A stretch of DNA of 64,000 bases from contig JAOARP010000048.1 of the NCBI GenBank assembly GCA_025210525.1, forward strand, positions 1-64,000. The letters are read 5' to 3'. The translations under genes were made by a program, and so were the position numbers. The stretch is from Marinisporobacter sp. Lineage in GTDB: Bacteria; Bacillota; Clostridia; Peptostreptococcales; Thermotaleaceae. Below, one piece after another: positions 56,432 to 64,000 of this stretch. Every line of letters begins with the position of its first letter. Position 1 is the stretch's first letter. A model generated the notes under the pieces. The model was not told the DNA's origin, did no database searches, and saw only the letters and a program-made list of their open reading frames with translations.

Positions 56432-57607
56432 ATGGCAGATTATAATAAGCTAGCACTTAAGATGCACAAAGAAAATAAAGGAAAAATTTCAGTTGAGAGT
56501 AAAGTGGCTTTAGAAAATAAGGATGATTTGTCTACAGCCTATACACCTGGAGTGGCAGAGCCTTGTCGAGAGATCCATAAAAATAAAGAAGCTGTTTATA
56601 CATATACTTCAAAAGGAAATATGGTGGCAGTAGTAAGTGATGGAACAGCAGTTCTTGGTCTCGGAGATATTGGTGCTCATGCAGCTATTCCTGTTATGGA
56701 AGGAAAGGCTGTTCTTTTTAAAAGCTTTGCAGGTGTAGATGCGTTTCCTATATGTTTGGATACGAAAGACACGGATGAAATCGTAAAAACTATTAAGCTA
56801 ATGGCGCCTATGTTTGGTGGAATTAATCTTGAGGATATTGCAGCTCCTAGATGCTTTGAGATAGAAGAAAAATTGAAAAAGGAATTAGATATTCCTGTTT
56901 TTCATGATGATCAACATGGAACGGCTATTGTTGTATTAGCAGGACTTATTAATGGACTAAAGCTAGCAGAAAAAGAACTTGAAAATATAAAGGTAGTGAT
57001 CAATGGTGCAGGATCAGCTGGAATCGCTATTACAAAATTATTATTAAAAGCAGGCGTTAAGGATATTGTCCTTTGTGATAAAAATGGAGCCATATTTGAA
57101 GGGGCAAAGGGCTTGAATATAGCACAGGAGGAAATAGCAAAAGTAACAAATCATAGGAAAGAGGAAGGAAATCTAGTAGACATTATGAAAAATAAAGATG
57201 TCTTTATAGGTGTTTCAGCGCCAAATATTGTAACCAAGGAAATGATAGCATCAATGAATGAAAAAGCTATTGTATTTGCTATGGCAAATCCTGTTCCTGA
57301 AATTATGCCTGAGGATGCACTAGATGCAGGGGCTTTTATTGTGGGAAGTGGTAGATCGGATTATCCAAATCAAATTAACAATGTATTAGCTTTTCCAGGA
57401 ATATTTAGAGGGGCGCTAGATGTACGTGCAAAACAGATTACAGAAAATATGAAAGTAAGAGCAAGCTTTGCTATTGCAAATGTTTTAAAGAAAGAGGAGT
57501 TAAGAGTAGATAAAATTATTCCAAATCCTTTCAATGAAAATGTTGCAAAAGCTGTTGCAGAAGCGGTTATAGAAGCGGCTAAGGAAGATGGTGTAGCGAA
57601 AATTTAA
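56432..57607 (+). CDS. NAD(P)-dependent malic enzyme
   Basis: A 391-aa enzyme of the short bacterial type that oxidatively decarboxylates malate to pyruvate. The N-terminal domain shows STAYTPGVAEPCREI and DGTAVLGLGDIGAHAAIPVMEGKA in separate parts; FHDDQHGTAIVVLAGL is near 163 and the Rossmann motif VINGAGSAGIAI near 190. RBS AGAGGAGGAATAA. With fumarase it forms a fumarate-to-pyruvate route. Confidence 0.95.
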   Translation: MADYNKLALKMHKENKGKISVESKVALENKDDLSTAYTPGVAEPCREIHKNKEAVYTYTSKGNMVAVVSDGTAVLGLGDIGAHAAIPVMEGKAVLFKSFAGVDAFPICLDTKDTDEIVKTIKLMAPMFGGINLEDIAAPRCFEIEEKLKKELDIPVFHDDQHGTAIVVLAGLINGLKLAEKELENIKVVINGAGSAGIAITKLLLKAGVKDIVLCDKNGAIFEGAKGLNIAQEEIAKVTNHRKEEGNLVDIMKNKDVFIGVSAPNIVTKEMIASMNEKAIVFAMANPVPEIMPEDALDAGAFIVGSGRSDYPNQINNVLAFPGIFRGALDVRAKQITENMKVRASFAIANVLKKEELRVDKIIPNPFNENVAKAVAEAVIEAAKEDGVAKI

Positions 57608-57618
57608 AGATGTAATAA

Positions 57619-57649
57619 AAAAGAACCTAATTTTGAGGTTCTTTTTTTA
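57619..57649 (+). terminator. Terminator after malic enzyme
   Basis: AAGAACCT-AATTTTG-AGGTTCTT is followed by five T. Confidence 0.85.
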
Positions 57650-57710
57650 TGGAAAATTATTTGAATATTTTATACAATAGATATAGACATACCTGAAAGG
57701 GGTGAAGTTT

Positions 57711-59876
57711 ATGAGGAGTTTAAAAGTAAAAATACCTATACTTATGATTAGTTTAGTTTTATTTGCCACAATAGGAAGTACTTATGTAACCTATAGAATA
57801 GCAAGTAAACAAATGAGACAGCATATTATTGATAAAAATACGATTATAGCCAATATGATTGCAGACCAAGTCAACCAATATTTGTCTGATGCTAAGAATA
57901 CGGTAAAATACATGGCTCAAAATACTAATGTAAACGATATGGAAAAAATAAAGGAAAACATCAATCGAATTTATAAAAGCTATAGGTGGTTAGATGTTAT
58001 GTTTTACATGACAGATACTGGGAAAATCACCTATAGCATACCTCATAATGATATCATTTATCATAGAGATTATGTAGAAAGAGAATATTATAAGTATCTT
58101 TTAGAAAAAAAAGAAAGTTATATTAGTAAGGTTTTTATTAGTAGCTTATTAAATCAACCTCATATTATAATTGTGTCTCCTATATTAGATGAATATACTA
58201 AAGAGATTAAGGGGATTATTGGTGGTGGTGTGCCGCTAAAGGCAATCAATAAGATTGTAGAAAAAACACAAAATGCATATGATGGAAAAATATATGTAAT
58301 TGATGAGGATGGTAAAATATTAGTTAATCCAGACCATAATGAAATGTTTAAAGAGATGTCATTAAAAAGAAATATAGAAATAGAAAATAGAGTTATGGGA
58401 TTAGAAGAAATTTCGAAAAAATATTCAAAGGGTGTAGGACAATATAGAAATAATGGTCATAAGGTATATGTATCCTTTAGCAAAATCGAAAACTATAAAG
58501 GGATGATTATTGTTGAACGAGATGAGGAATATATAGGAAAAGAAATTAAGAAAATTAGAAAAGAGTTAATGCCATTGCTTATAGGTATCATGATTATCTC
58601 CTTTTTATTAAGTATTTCTTTGGCGTATAAGATTACAGATCCTATAGAAAAATTAGTCGTTTATACAAGAAATATAAGCAAAGATATTCATAGAGGAATG
58701 AAAGGTTTTAAAGTTACAAAAGATAACGAGATTGGTGAATTAGAGCGTGCTTTTTGTGGGATGAGTAAAGAGTTAAGTATGAAGATAGAAGACTTAAAAA
58801 ATTCTCACAAGAGAGAAAAGGATACAAGGAAATATTTAAATAATATATTAAGAAGTGCAGGAAGTGGTGTTTTTGTTATCGATGATCAGGACAAAATCGT
58901 AATTTTTAATAGGGCAGCTGAAAAGATCACAGGCATTAGCGGTGAAAATATTGTTGGGAAATGTGTAAATGAATTGATGGACGACTTAAATTTACCTAAA
59001 GATATTTTTTATAAAGATCCAACAAAAAACAAATTTATGGAAGAAGAATACAAAATTAAAAGAAATGATATTGACGTGCCTATTAGTATGATGATTTCGC
59101 CAGTATATGATGATATGGATCAATCTATTGGACTTGTTTGCCTGATGAAGGATTTAACTCAAATTAAGATGCTAGAACAACAAATAAAAAGAGAAGACCG
59201 ATTAAAAACAATAGGAGCATTGTCTTCATCTATTATACATGAAATAGGAAATCCTTTAGCAGGAATGACAAATCTTTTAGAAGTATTAAAAGATCATGTA
59301 GAAGATGAGATACTAAGAGAAGAATTAATAGTTGCCATTAGAGAAGAAGTAGATATGCTGAATAATATTGTAATTAATTTCTTAGAATTTACGCGTATGA
59401 ATAATAATAAAAAAGTTTCTGTGAATATACTGCATATTATAGATAGTACACTGAATATCTTAAAACCAGAGATAAAATATAAAACAATACGTGTGGTAAA
59501 AAACTTTCCACGTGAAATTCCTCATATAAAAGTAGATCCATCTGCCATGAGGCAGGCATTAGTAAATATATTAAAAAATAGTATTCAAGCAGTAGGACCA
59601 TGTGGAATTATTGAGATAAAAGTACAAAAGGATAGTGAAAATACGTTAGCCCTTTCTATAAAAGATAATGGACAGGGAATGAGTGAGGAAATGATGGATA
59701 AAATATTTAATCCTTTCTTTACAACGAAAGAAGATGGAACCGGATTAGGTCTTTCTATCGTTCATAAAATTATAACAGATAATGGTGGTAGCATTGCTGT
59801 AAAAAGTGAGGTTTCAAAGTATACAGAATTTATATTATCCTTTAAGGGGGAGACAGATGAAATTATTGATTGTTGA
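57711..59876 (+). CDS. Cache-domain sensor histidine kinase (NtrB/AtoS-like)
   Basis: A 721-aa membrane sensor. TM1 (about 8-26) and TM2 (about 285-305) enclose an extracytoplasmic Cache-type domain for a small ligand. HAMP (306-360), PAS (about 378-490), HisKA with the phospho-accepting histidine H510 (IIHEIGNPLAG) and HATPase with NILKNSIQAVG, DNGQGM and GTGLGLSIVHKII follow. The ATG at 57711 follows AAAGGGGTGAAG. It overlaps its regulator by 20 bp. The ligand may be a C4-dicarboxylate or aspartate, judged from the neighbours. Confidence 0.92.
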   Translation: MRSLKVKIPILMISLVLFATIGSTYVTYRIASKQMRQHIIDKNTIIANMIADQVNQYLSDAKNTVKYMAQNTNVNDMEKIKENINRIYKSYRWLDVMFYMTDTGKITYSIPHNDIIYHRDYVEREYYKYLLEKKESYISKVFISSLLNQPHIIIVSPILDEYTKEIKGIIGGGVPLKAINKIVEKTQNAYDGKIYVIDEDGKILVNPDHNEMFKEMSLKRNIEIENRVMGLEEISKKYSKGVGQYRNNGHKVYVSFSKIENYKGMIIVERDEEYIGKEIKKIRKELMPLLIGIMIISFLLSISLAYKITDPIEKLVVYTRNISKDIHRGMKGFKVTKDNEIGELERAFCGMSKELSMKIEDLKNSHKREKDTRKYLNNILRSAGSGVFVIDDQDKIVIFNRAAEKITGISGENIVGKCVNELMDDLNLPKDIFYKDPTKNKFMEEEYKIKRNDIDVPISMMISPVYDDMDQSIGLVCLMKDLTQIKMLEQQIKREDRLKTIGALSSSIIHEIGNPLAGMTNLLEVLKDHVEDEILREELIVAIREEVDMLNNIVINFLEFTRMNNNKKVSVNILHIIDSTLNILKPEIKYKTIRVVKNFPREIPHIKVDPSAMRQALVNILKNSIQAVGPCGIIEIKVQKDSENTLALSIKDNGQGMSEEMMDKIFNPFFTTKEDGTGLGLSIVHKIITDNGGSIAVKSEVSKYTEFILSFKGETDEIIDC

Positions 59877-61188
59877 CGATGAAAAGAGTATAAGATTGTC
59901 CTTGCGCATAGCTTTAAGCAAATTAGGAATAAAAATCTTAGTAGCAGCTTCTGGAGAAGAAGGGGTTGGAATTTTTGATAAAGAAAGACCGGATATATGT
60001 ATTGTGGATATTAATTTACCAGGAATCGGTGGTATTGATGTTTTAAAGCATATTAGAAAAAAGAATAAAGACAGTATTGTTATCATGATTACTTATATTA
60101 GTGAAGTAAGATTAGCTGTTGAAGCAATGAAATTAGGTGCAAATGATTATTTTACAAAGCCTTTTAATATTGAAGAGATCAAAGAAAGTATTAATGATAA
60201 TATAAAATATATCAAAAAATCACAAGAAATCTCCTATCAAGAAAAAAAGGAAATGGCAGAAATTATTGGTAATAGTAAAGCTATACAAAAAATAAAAAGT
60301 GTTACCCAAAAAGTAGGGAATATGCCTTATGATACGTTTATATTGATTCAAGGAGAAAGTGGAACCGGAAAAGAGATTGTTGCAAAGGCAATTCACTTTA
60401 ATGGGATTAGAAAGAATAAACCTTATATTGCTTTAAACTGTGCAGCTATTCCTAAAAATCTGCAAGAAAGTGAATTGTTTGGCTATGAAAAAGGAGCGTT
60501 TTCTGATGCGAAACAGCTAAAAAAAGGGCTTATTGAAGAAGCTAATGAAGGGACTTTGTTTTTAGATGAAATCGGGGATATGGATATACTTCTTCAAGCG
60601 AAGCTTTTAAGAGTACTACAGGAAAAGAAATGTAGACGTATTGGAGGAATAAAGGAAATCGAATTTAGTGCAAATATTATCGCGGCAACAAATAAAGATT
60701 TACTAAAGGAAATAGAAAATGGAAACTTTAGGGAAGACTTATATTATCGATTAAATGTAGTTCCTATTTATACAACACCCCTAAGGGAAAGAGAAGAAGA
60801 CATTGAAACATTGATGGATTATTTTATTCAGCAATATAATCATGCGCTAAATAAAAATATAAAGGGAATGACGTATGATGCTTTAGAAATCTGCAAAAAC
60901 TATGAATGGAAGGGGAATGTGAGAGAATTAAAAAATTTCATAGAAAGAGTTATGATTTTCCAAGAGGAAGCGCTGATTGATGTAGAAAATTTACCTGAAA
61001 ACATTATTAGTTATAATAGTCAACAAAAAGGAAGTCTGATGAGTAATAATCTAGAAGATGTTGAGATGCAGACTATCAATAAAGCTTTGAAAGAAAATAA
61101 TTGGAATATTTCAAAAACAGCCAAAGGATTAGGAATTTCTCGTATAACATTACGAAGGAAAATTGAAAAATATAGCATACAAAAATAA
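59857..61188 (+). CDS. NtrC-family sigma-54 response regulator with variant GAFTGA loop
   Basis: A 443-aa regulator. The receiver has D7/D8 and the phosphorylated D51 (VDINLPGIGG). The AAA+ domain has Walker A GESGTGKE near 166. The sigma-54-contacting loop reads GAFSDA near 213 in place of GAFTGA. The C-terminal Fis-type helix-turn-helix (WNISKTAKGLGISRITLRRKI) binds DNA. The start at 59857 follows AAGGGGGAGACAG, inside the kinase gene. The likely target is the carrier promoter at 61303. Confidence 0.93.
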   Translation: MKLLIVDDEKSIRLSLRIALSKLGIKILVAASGEEGVGIFDKERPDICIVDINLPGIGGIDVLKHIRKKNKDSIVIMITYISEVRLAVEAMKLGANDYFTKPFNIEEIKESINDNIKYIKKSQEISYQEKKEMAEIIGNSKAIQKIKSVTQKVGNMPYDTFILIQGESGTGKEIVAKAIHFNGIRKNKPYIALNCAAIPKNLQESELFGYEKGAFSDAKQLKKGLIEEANEGTLFLDEIGDMDILLQAKLLRVLQEKKCRRIGGIKEIEFSANIIAATNKDLLKEIENGNFREDLYYRLNVVPIYTTPLREREEDIETLMDYFIQQYNHALNKNIKGMTYDALEICKNYEWKGNVRELKNFIERVMIFQEEALIDVENLPENIISYNSQQKGSLMSNNLEDVEMQTINKALKENNWNISKTAKGLGISRITLRRKIEKYSIQK

Positions 61189-61207
61189 AAAAAGTGGAAA
61201 CATCTGA

Positions 61208-61240
61208 ACCACAAGTGGTAAAAAAATTACCACTTGTGGT
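61208..61240. promoter_or_regulatory. Tandem dyads, probable NtrC-type enhancer
   Basis: ACCACAAGTGGT (61208-61219) and ACCACTTGTGGT (61229-61240) are each perfect inverted repeats, 21 bp apart centre to centre, so on the same face of the helix. Together they form a larger hairpin with only TTTT after it. They lie 65-97 bp before the -24 element, the usual distance for an enhancer. Confidence 0.7.
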
Positions 61241-61302
61241 TTTATTAGTATTATTCTGAAAATTAAAAGATAGTAAAATACACATTTGAAAATTTTGAAA
61301 AG

Positions 61303-61319
61303 TTGGAATGGAATTTGCA
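61303..61319 (+). promoter_or_regulatory. Sigma-54 (-24/-12) promoter of the exchanger gene
   Basis: TTGGAATGGAATTTGCA has GG at 61305-61306 and GC at 61317-61318, with the exact 12-bp offset. It leaves a leader of about 135 nt, which includes AAGGTC-GGTTA-GACCTT. Confidence 0.82.
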
Positions 61320-61466
61320 TTTGAATTGTATTGAAGATACAAAGTAAAGAACAAAGGTCGGTTAGACCTTGATGGAATTAATTCTGATGAAAATAGGGAG
61401 GTGCATAAGGAAAACGATTGCTATAGATTATTAAAGTTAGAGAAATTATAAAAAGGAGGAAATAAA

Positions 61467-62849
61467 ATGAAATTTGATGTAGCAGGTTGGTTAATGAATC
61501 CATTTATACTCATGTTTATATCAGTATTTACTGGAATGCTATTTGGAAAAATAAAATTTGGAAAGTTTAACTTTGGTGTATCAGGTACATTGTTTTCTGG
61601 ACTTTTAATCGGTTGGTGGGTACTAGGATATGCAGGTGATTTTGCTGAAGGAGATCAAGGCTTTGGTGCGGCACAGAAATTGATGAAAGCAGGAGTTATT
61701 GATAAGAATTTCTTTTTACTATTTCTTATATTGTTTGTTGCTGCAGTAGGGCTTTTAGCAGCGAAGGATATGGGAACGGTTCTTAGGAAATATGGAGCGA
61801 AATTTGTTCTTTTAGGGATTTTGATTACTTTTTTAGGAGCAGCATCTACTTACGGAATGACTTTACTTAGTACTTCGTTAGGAGTAGAGGCTAACCCATA
61901 TGAAATATCTGGTGTTTATACAGGAGCATTAACAAGTTCACCAGGGCTTGCAGCTGCTATTGAAACAGCAAGAGGTCATGCTACTCATAAAGCTGAGATT
62001 TATGAAAATATGAGTGAAACGGATAAATTAAAAGTTTTACATGTATTAGATTCAACGCATCAATTAACAGTAGAGAATACACCAACATTATCAGACGATC
62101 AAAAAGCACAATTAATAAAAAATGCTGAAGCAGGTATTGGTGTAGGTCATGCCATAGGGTATCCATTCGGAGTATTAATTGTTATTATTTGTGTAAACTT
62201 CTTCCCTAAAATATTTGGTATGGATGTAGCAAAAGAACAAGAACAACTAAGAAAAGAAATGGCAGCAGCAAAAGCTACAGAAGGAGGAAAAGAAATCCAA
62301 GAAACGAGCTTTGACCTTACTGCATTTGCGATTGCGTGTTTCTTCGGCTATACCATAGGAAAAATAAAAATACCTCTTCCATACCTAGGAGACTTTAGCT
62401 TAGGTTCTACAGGTGGAGTTTTAATAGGCGCATTGATCCTTGGACATATAGGAAAAATAGGATTCTTAAATTTTAGAATGAATAATAAGATCCTAGGTGT
62501 TGTAAGACAATTATCTCTTGCATTTTTCTTGGCTATTGTAGGACTTAGATATGGATTTAAAGTATTTGATGCTATATTTGGTGGAGGATGGTATTTAGCA
62601 GTGGTATCGTTAGTTGTAGGAATTGTTGCTATGACGATAGGTTTCTTTATAGGAAGATATGTATTAAAAATCAATTGGGTTATGTTATCTGGAGCTATTT
62701 GTGGGGGTATGACATCTACTCCAGGTCTTGGTGCAGCGGTTGATGCTATTGGTAGTGATGATCCTGCTGCAGGGTATGGAGCAACTTATCCTGCTGCGTT
62801 ATTAGGAATGGTAATTTTCACGATTATATTACACAATTTACCGATGTAA
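61467..62849 (+). CDS. Aspartate:alanine exchanger-like carrier (AspT/YidE family)
   Basis: A 460-aa membrane protein built as two repeats, as in the AAEX family: five or so helices, a hydrophilic stretch (about 175-225 and 250-275), then five or six more. The paired signatures are TSSPGLAAAIETA in the first half and GGMTSTPGLGAAVDAI in the second. No TrkA-C domain is present, so it is shorter than AspT. RBS AAAGGAGGAAATAAA. Context (fumarase, malic enzyme, two-component system) fits exchange of aspartate or another acid; the substrate is inferred. Confidence 0.82.
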   Translation: MKFDVAGWLMNPFILMFISVFTGMLFGKIKFGKFNFGVSGTLFSGLLIGWWVLGYAGDFAEGDQGFGAAQKLMKAGVIDKNFFLLFLILFVAAVGLLAAKDMGTVLRKYGAKFVLLGILITFLGAASTYGMTLLSTSLGVEANPYEISGVYTGALTSSPGLAAAIETARGHATHKAEIYENMSETDKLKVLHVLDSTHQLTVENTPTLSDDQKAQLIKNAEAGIGVGHAIGYPFGVLIVIICVNFFPKIFGMDVAKEQEQLRKEMAAAKATEGGKEIQETSFDLTAFAIACFFGYTIGKIKIPLPYLGDFSLGSTGGVLIGALILGHIGKIGFLNFRMNNKILGVVRQLSLAFFLAIVGLRYGFKVFDAIFGGGWYLAVVSLVVGIVAMTIGFFIGRYVLKINWVMLSGAICGGMTSTPGLGAAVDAIGSDDPAAGYGATYPAALLGMVIFTIILHNLPM

Positions 62850-63076
62850 AAAGATAATTTGGTTGTAGTCTAAAAATATTTTATGCTATTGATGGAAACA
62901 ATAAAAAAGCAAATTTTAAAATGCAAGGAAAAATTGTAAAATATAGGTATTGTAATGCGGAAATATTCAATCGGTATATCTAAAATTTACTCAATGGACA
63001 TTTTCTTTCGGCACCTAAATTCTATTTTTCTACATGTAATTTCAAAATAATTTACAATTCATAAAAAATTATAGCC
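62850..63076 (+). other. Intergenic stretch without recognised gene
   Basis: No ORF with a ribosome site, no clear terminator for the exchanger gene and no sigma-54 site were found before the promoter at 63077. Confidence 0.5.
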
Positions 63077-63134
63077 TTTACAGATGGGATGATTAAGTAT
63101 ATAATTTTTTATAAAGAAATTTTCAATTGTCGAA
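63077..63134 (+). promoter_or_regulatory. Sigma-A promoter with downstream Spo0A-like box
   Basis: TTTACA (63077-63082) and TATAAT (63100-63105) are 17 bp apart. ATTGTCGAA (63126-63134), one base from the Spo0A box TTTGTCRAA, lies about 14 bp after the expected start, a position suited to repression. Confidence 0.6.
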
Positions 63135-63174
63135 AAATAAAATACACCATGATTTACGTTGGAGGTGCAGTAGA

Positions 63175-63504
63175 TTGTTACCGAATAAGGTCTTTATAAG
63201 TGGATATGCAAAGCTTCCAAAGGGGATTACTGCAACGGAGCTTTATAGTGTTATATCCGTAGGACTATTGGTAAACAGATACACTGGAGAAATTCTTGAT
63301 GCAGAAGCTTCCTTGGTAACAACAGTAGCAAAAAATTTCTTTAAAAATAATCTTATAGGTGAAAACATCAATCATATTAATGAAATCGAAAAAATCTTTA
63401 AAGAAAGCTACTTTGGTTCTGCAAGAAAAGCGATTATATCTGCTTTGAGAACATGTCATGAGAAGTTCAGACAGATTGTTGAAGGTGCTGAAGAAATTGA
63501 GTAA
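63175..63504 (+). CDS. DUF3870 family protein
   Basis: A 109-aa protein: LPNKVFISGYAKLPKGITA, then VISVGLLVNRYTGEILDAEASLVT. The motif of a G-x-A-K-L-P-x-G-I-T opening is the family hallmark. The TTG at 63175 follows TTGGAGGTGCAG; a further in-frame TTG at 63127 has no ribosome site and overlaps the Spo0A-like box. The function of DUF3870 is unknown. The next gene is a CoA-transferase, which suggests a link to acyl-CoA metabolism. Confidence 0.85.
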   Translation: MLPNKVFISGYAKLPKGITATELYSVISVGLLVNRYTGEILDAEASLVTTVAKNFFKNNLIGENINHINEIEKIFKESYFGSARKAIISALRTCHEKFRQIVEGAEEIE

Positions 63505-63518
63505 AGCGTAAGCCTATT

Positions 63519-63626
63519 ATCTGTGATGGTAAAATGCCCTTTTACCAACTTACAGCAGATGAATTCCGGCTAGATATACGGTACGAGTATAGTGAATATT
63601 TGTACCCTATATCTAGTCGTTTTTGT
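63519..63626 (+). terminator. Two hairpins between DUF3870 and the CoA-transferase
   Basis: Hairpin one: ATCTG...CAGAT enclosing TGGTAAAA/TTTTACCA (63519-63560). Hairpin two: CTAGATATA-C-GGTAC pairs with GTACC-C-TATATCTAG (63570-63584 with 63602-63616), followed by TCGTTTTTG. The second looks like a terminator or attenuator. Confidence 0.6.
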
Positions 63627-63665
63627 TTTTATGATGACCAATTATGAAAAGGGAGGACGACTGAC

Positions 63666-64000
63666 GTGTTAGAAAACAGAATTAGAAGAGAAGGTTTAAA
63701 GAACAAAATTGTTTCAGCTGAAGAAGCTGCTATGTTGATTAAAGATGGAATGACTATTGCTACAAGTGGATTTACTCCTTCTGGATATCCTAAAGCTGTA
63801 CCACTAGCTTTAGCTAAAAGAGCTGAAAATGGAGAAGAGATAGGGGTAACGGTTATAACAGGAGCTTCTGTAGGAGATGAATTAGATGGAGCGCTAACAA
63901 GAAGTGGTGTAATGAAAAGAAGATTCCCTTATCAAACAAATAAAGATTCAAGAAATGCCATCAATAATGGTACTTTAATGTATCAAGATATGCATTTAAG
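63666..64000 (+). CDS. Acetyl-CoA hydrolase / succinate-type CoA-transferase (N-terminal part)
   Basis: The first 111 codons are in the window; the gene runs off the end. Its opening, VLENRIRREGLKNKIVSAEE, the AAMLIKDGMTIATSGFTPSGYPKAVPLAL segment (two parts) and VTVITGASVGDELDG are typical of the acetyl-CoA hydrolase/transferase (Cat1) family, which moves CoA between acetate, succinate, butyrate or related acids. GTG start behind AAGGGAGGACGACTGAC. It may finish the butyrate route whose crt-hbd genes are at 24-26 kb. Confidence 0.88.
   Translation, partial: MLENRIRREGLKNKIVSAEEAAMLIKDGMTIATSGFTPSGYPKAVPLALAKRAENGEEIGVTVITGASVGDELDGALTRSGVMKRRFPYQTNKDSRNAINNGTLMYQDMHL

Noticed and set aside
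61207-61245. The large hairpin at 61207-61241 as a simple terminator
   Set aside because: Only TTTT follows on the + strand and no T run on the - strand. The internal dyads at 21-bp spacing and the distance to the sigma-54 promoter fit an enhancer better, though both roles remain possible.

Overview
The window is a 64-kb piece of chromosome from an AT-rich, anaerobic, spore-forming Firmicute, most likely class Clostridia. The evidence is sporulation genes (spoVG, spoVT, spoVB, yabP, yabQ, spoIIE), butyrate-type fermentation genes (crt, hbd, a CoA-transferase), oxygen-labile-type two-subunit fumarase, a clostridial lysine riboswitch on aspartate kinase, and frequent TTG/GTG starts behind strong GGAGG sites. 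No phage, transposon, CRISPR array or rRNA operon was seen. Almost every gene looks intact.

Layout. 1-355: the end of a tRNA cluster (Pro partial, Val, Leu, Ser). 470-2284: typA. 2379-7447: a sigma-54 module in which a PAS/AAA+ activator with a winged-helix end sits between an isoaspartyl dipeptidase (iadA) and a YfcC-type carrier. Both flanking genes have well-matched -24/-12 promoters, and a nested inverted repeat precedes the carrier promoter. 7486-13091: cardiolipin synthase, a DMT exporter, an XRE regulator, a nitronate monooxygenase-like flavoprotein, a possible small RNA and a metallo-beta-lactamase-fold hydrolase. 13292-18486: an overlapping ppx-ppk-ppx polyphosphate operon. 18535-22317: two NhaC-type antiporters around a tiny ORF and a zinc-ribbon protein. 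22525-25921: lysine riboswitch plus aspartate kinase, then crt-hbd. 26052-29741: an LCP cell-wall protein, an unrecognised anchored protein and murC.

29914-54772 closely follows the Bacillus subtilis purR-to-ftsH region: purR, spoVG, glmU, prs, pth, mfd, (prsA inserted), spoVT, spoVB, yabN/mazG, (hup inserted), rqcP, yabP, yabQ, divIC, yabR, (a third ppx/gppA inserted), spoIIE, yabS, yabT, tilS, ftsH. The genes ridA/yabJ, ctc, yabK and hpt of the Bacillus order are absent. Recognisable control sites include inverted PurBoxes before purR, a sigma-H-type promoter before spoVG, and a 21-bp-spaced promoter overlapped by a Spo0A box before spoIIE.

55009-62849 is a second sigma-54 module: fumarase (two subunits), malic enzyme, a Cache-type sensor kinase, an NtrC-like regulator and an aspartate:alanine-exchanger-like carrier. 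The carrier has a -24/-12 promoter and, about 65-95 bp upstream, two copies of the dyad ACCACNNGTGGT spaced exactly 21 bp centre to centre. This suggests aspartate entry, conversion via fumarate and malate to pyruvate, and possibly alanine exit. The window ends with a DUF3870 protein and the start of an acetyl-CoA hydrolase/CoA-transferase, possibly under Spo0A influence. The best candidates for new biology are the two aspartate-linked sigma-54 modules with their palindromic sites, the doubled Ppx around Ppk, and an orphan promoter-terminator pair near 12.3 kb.
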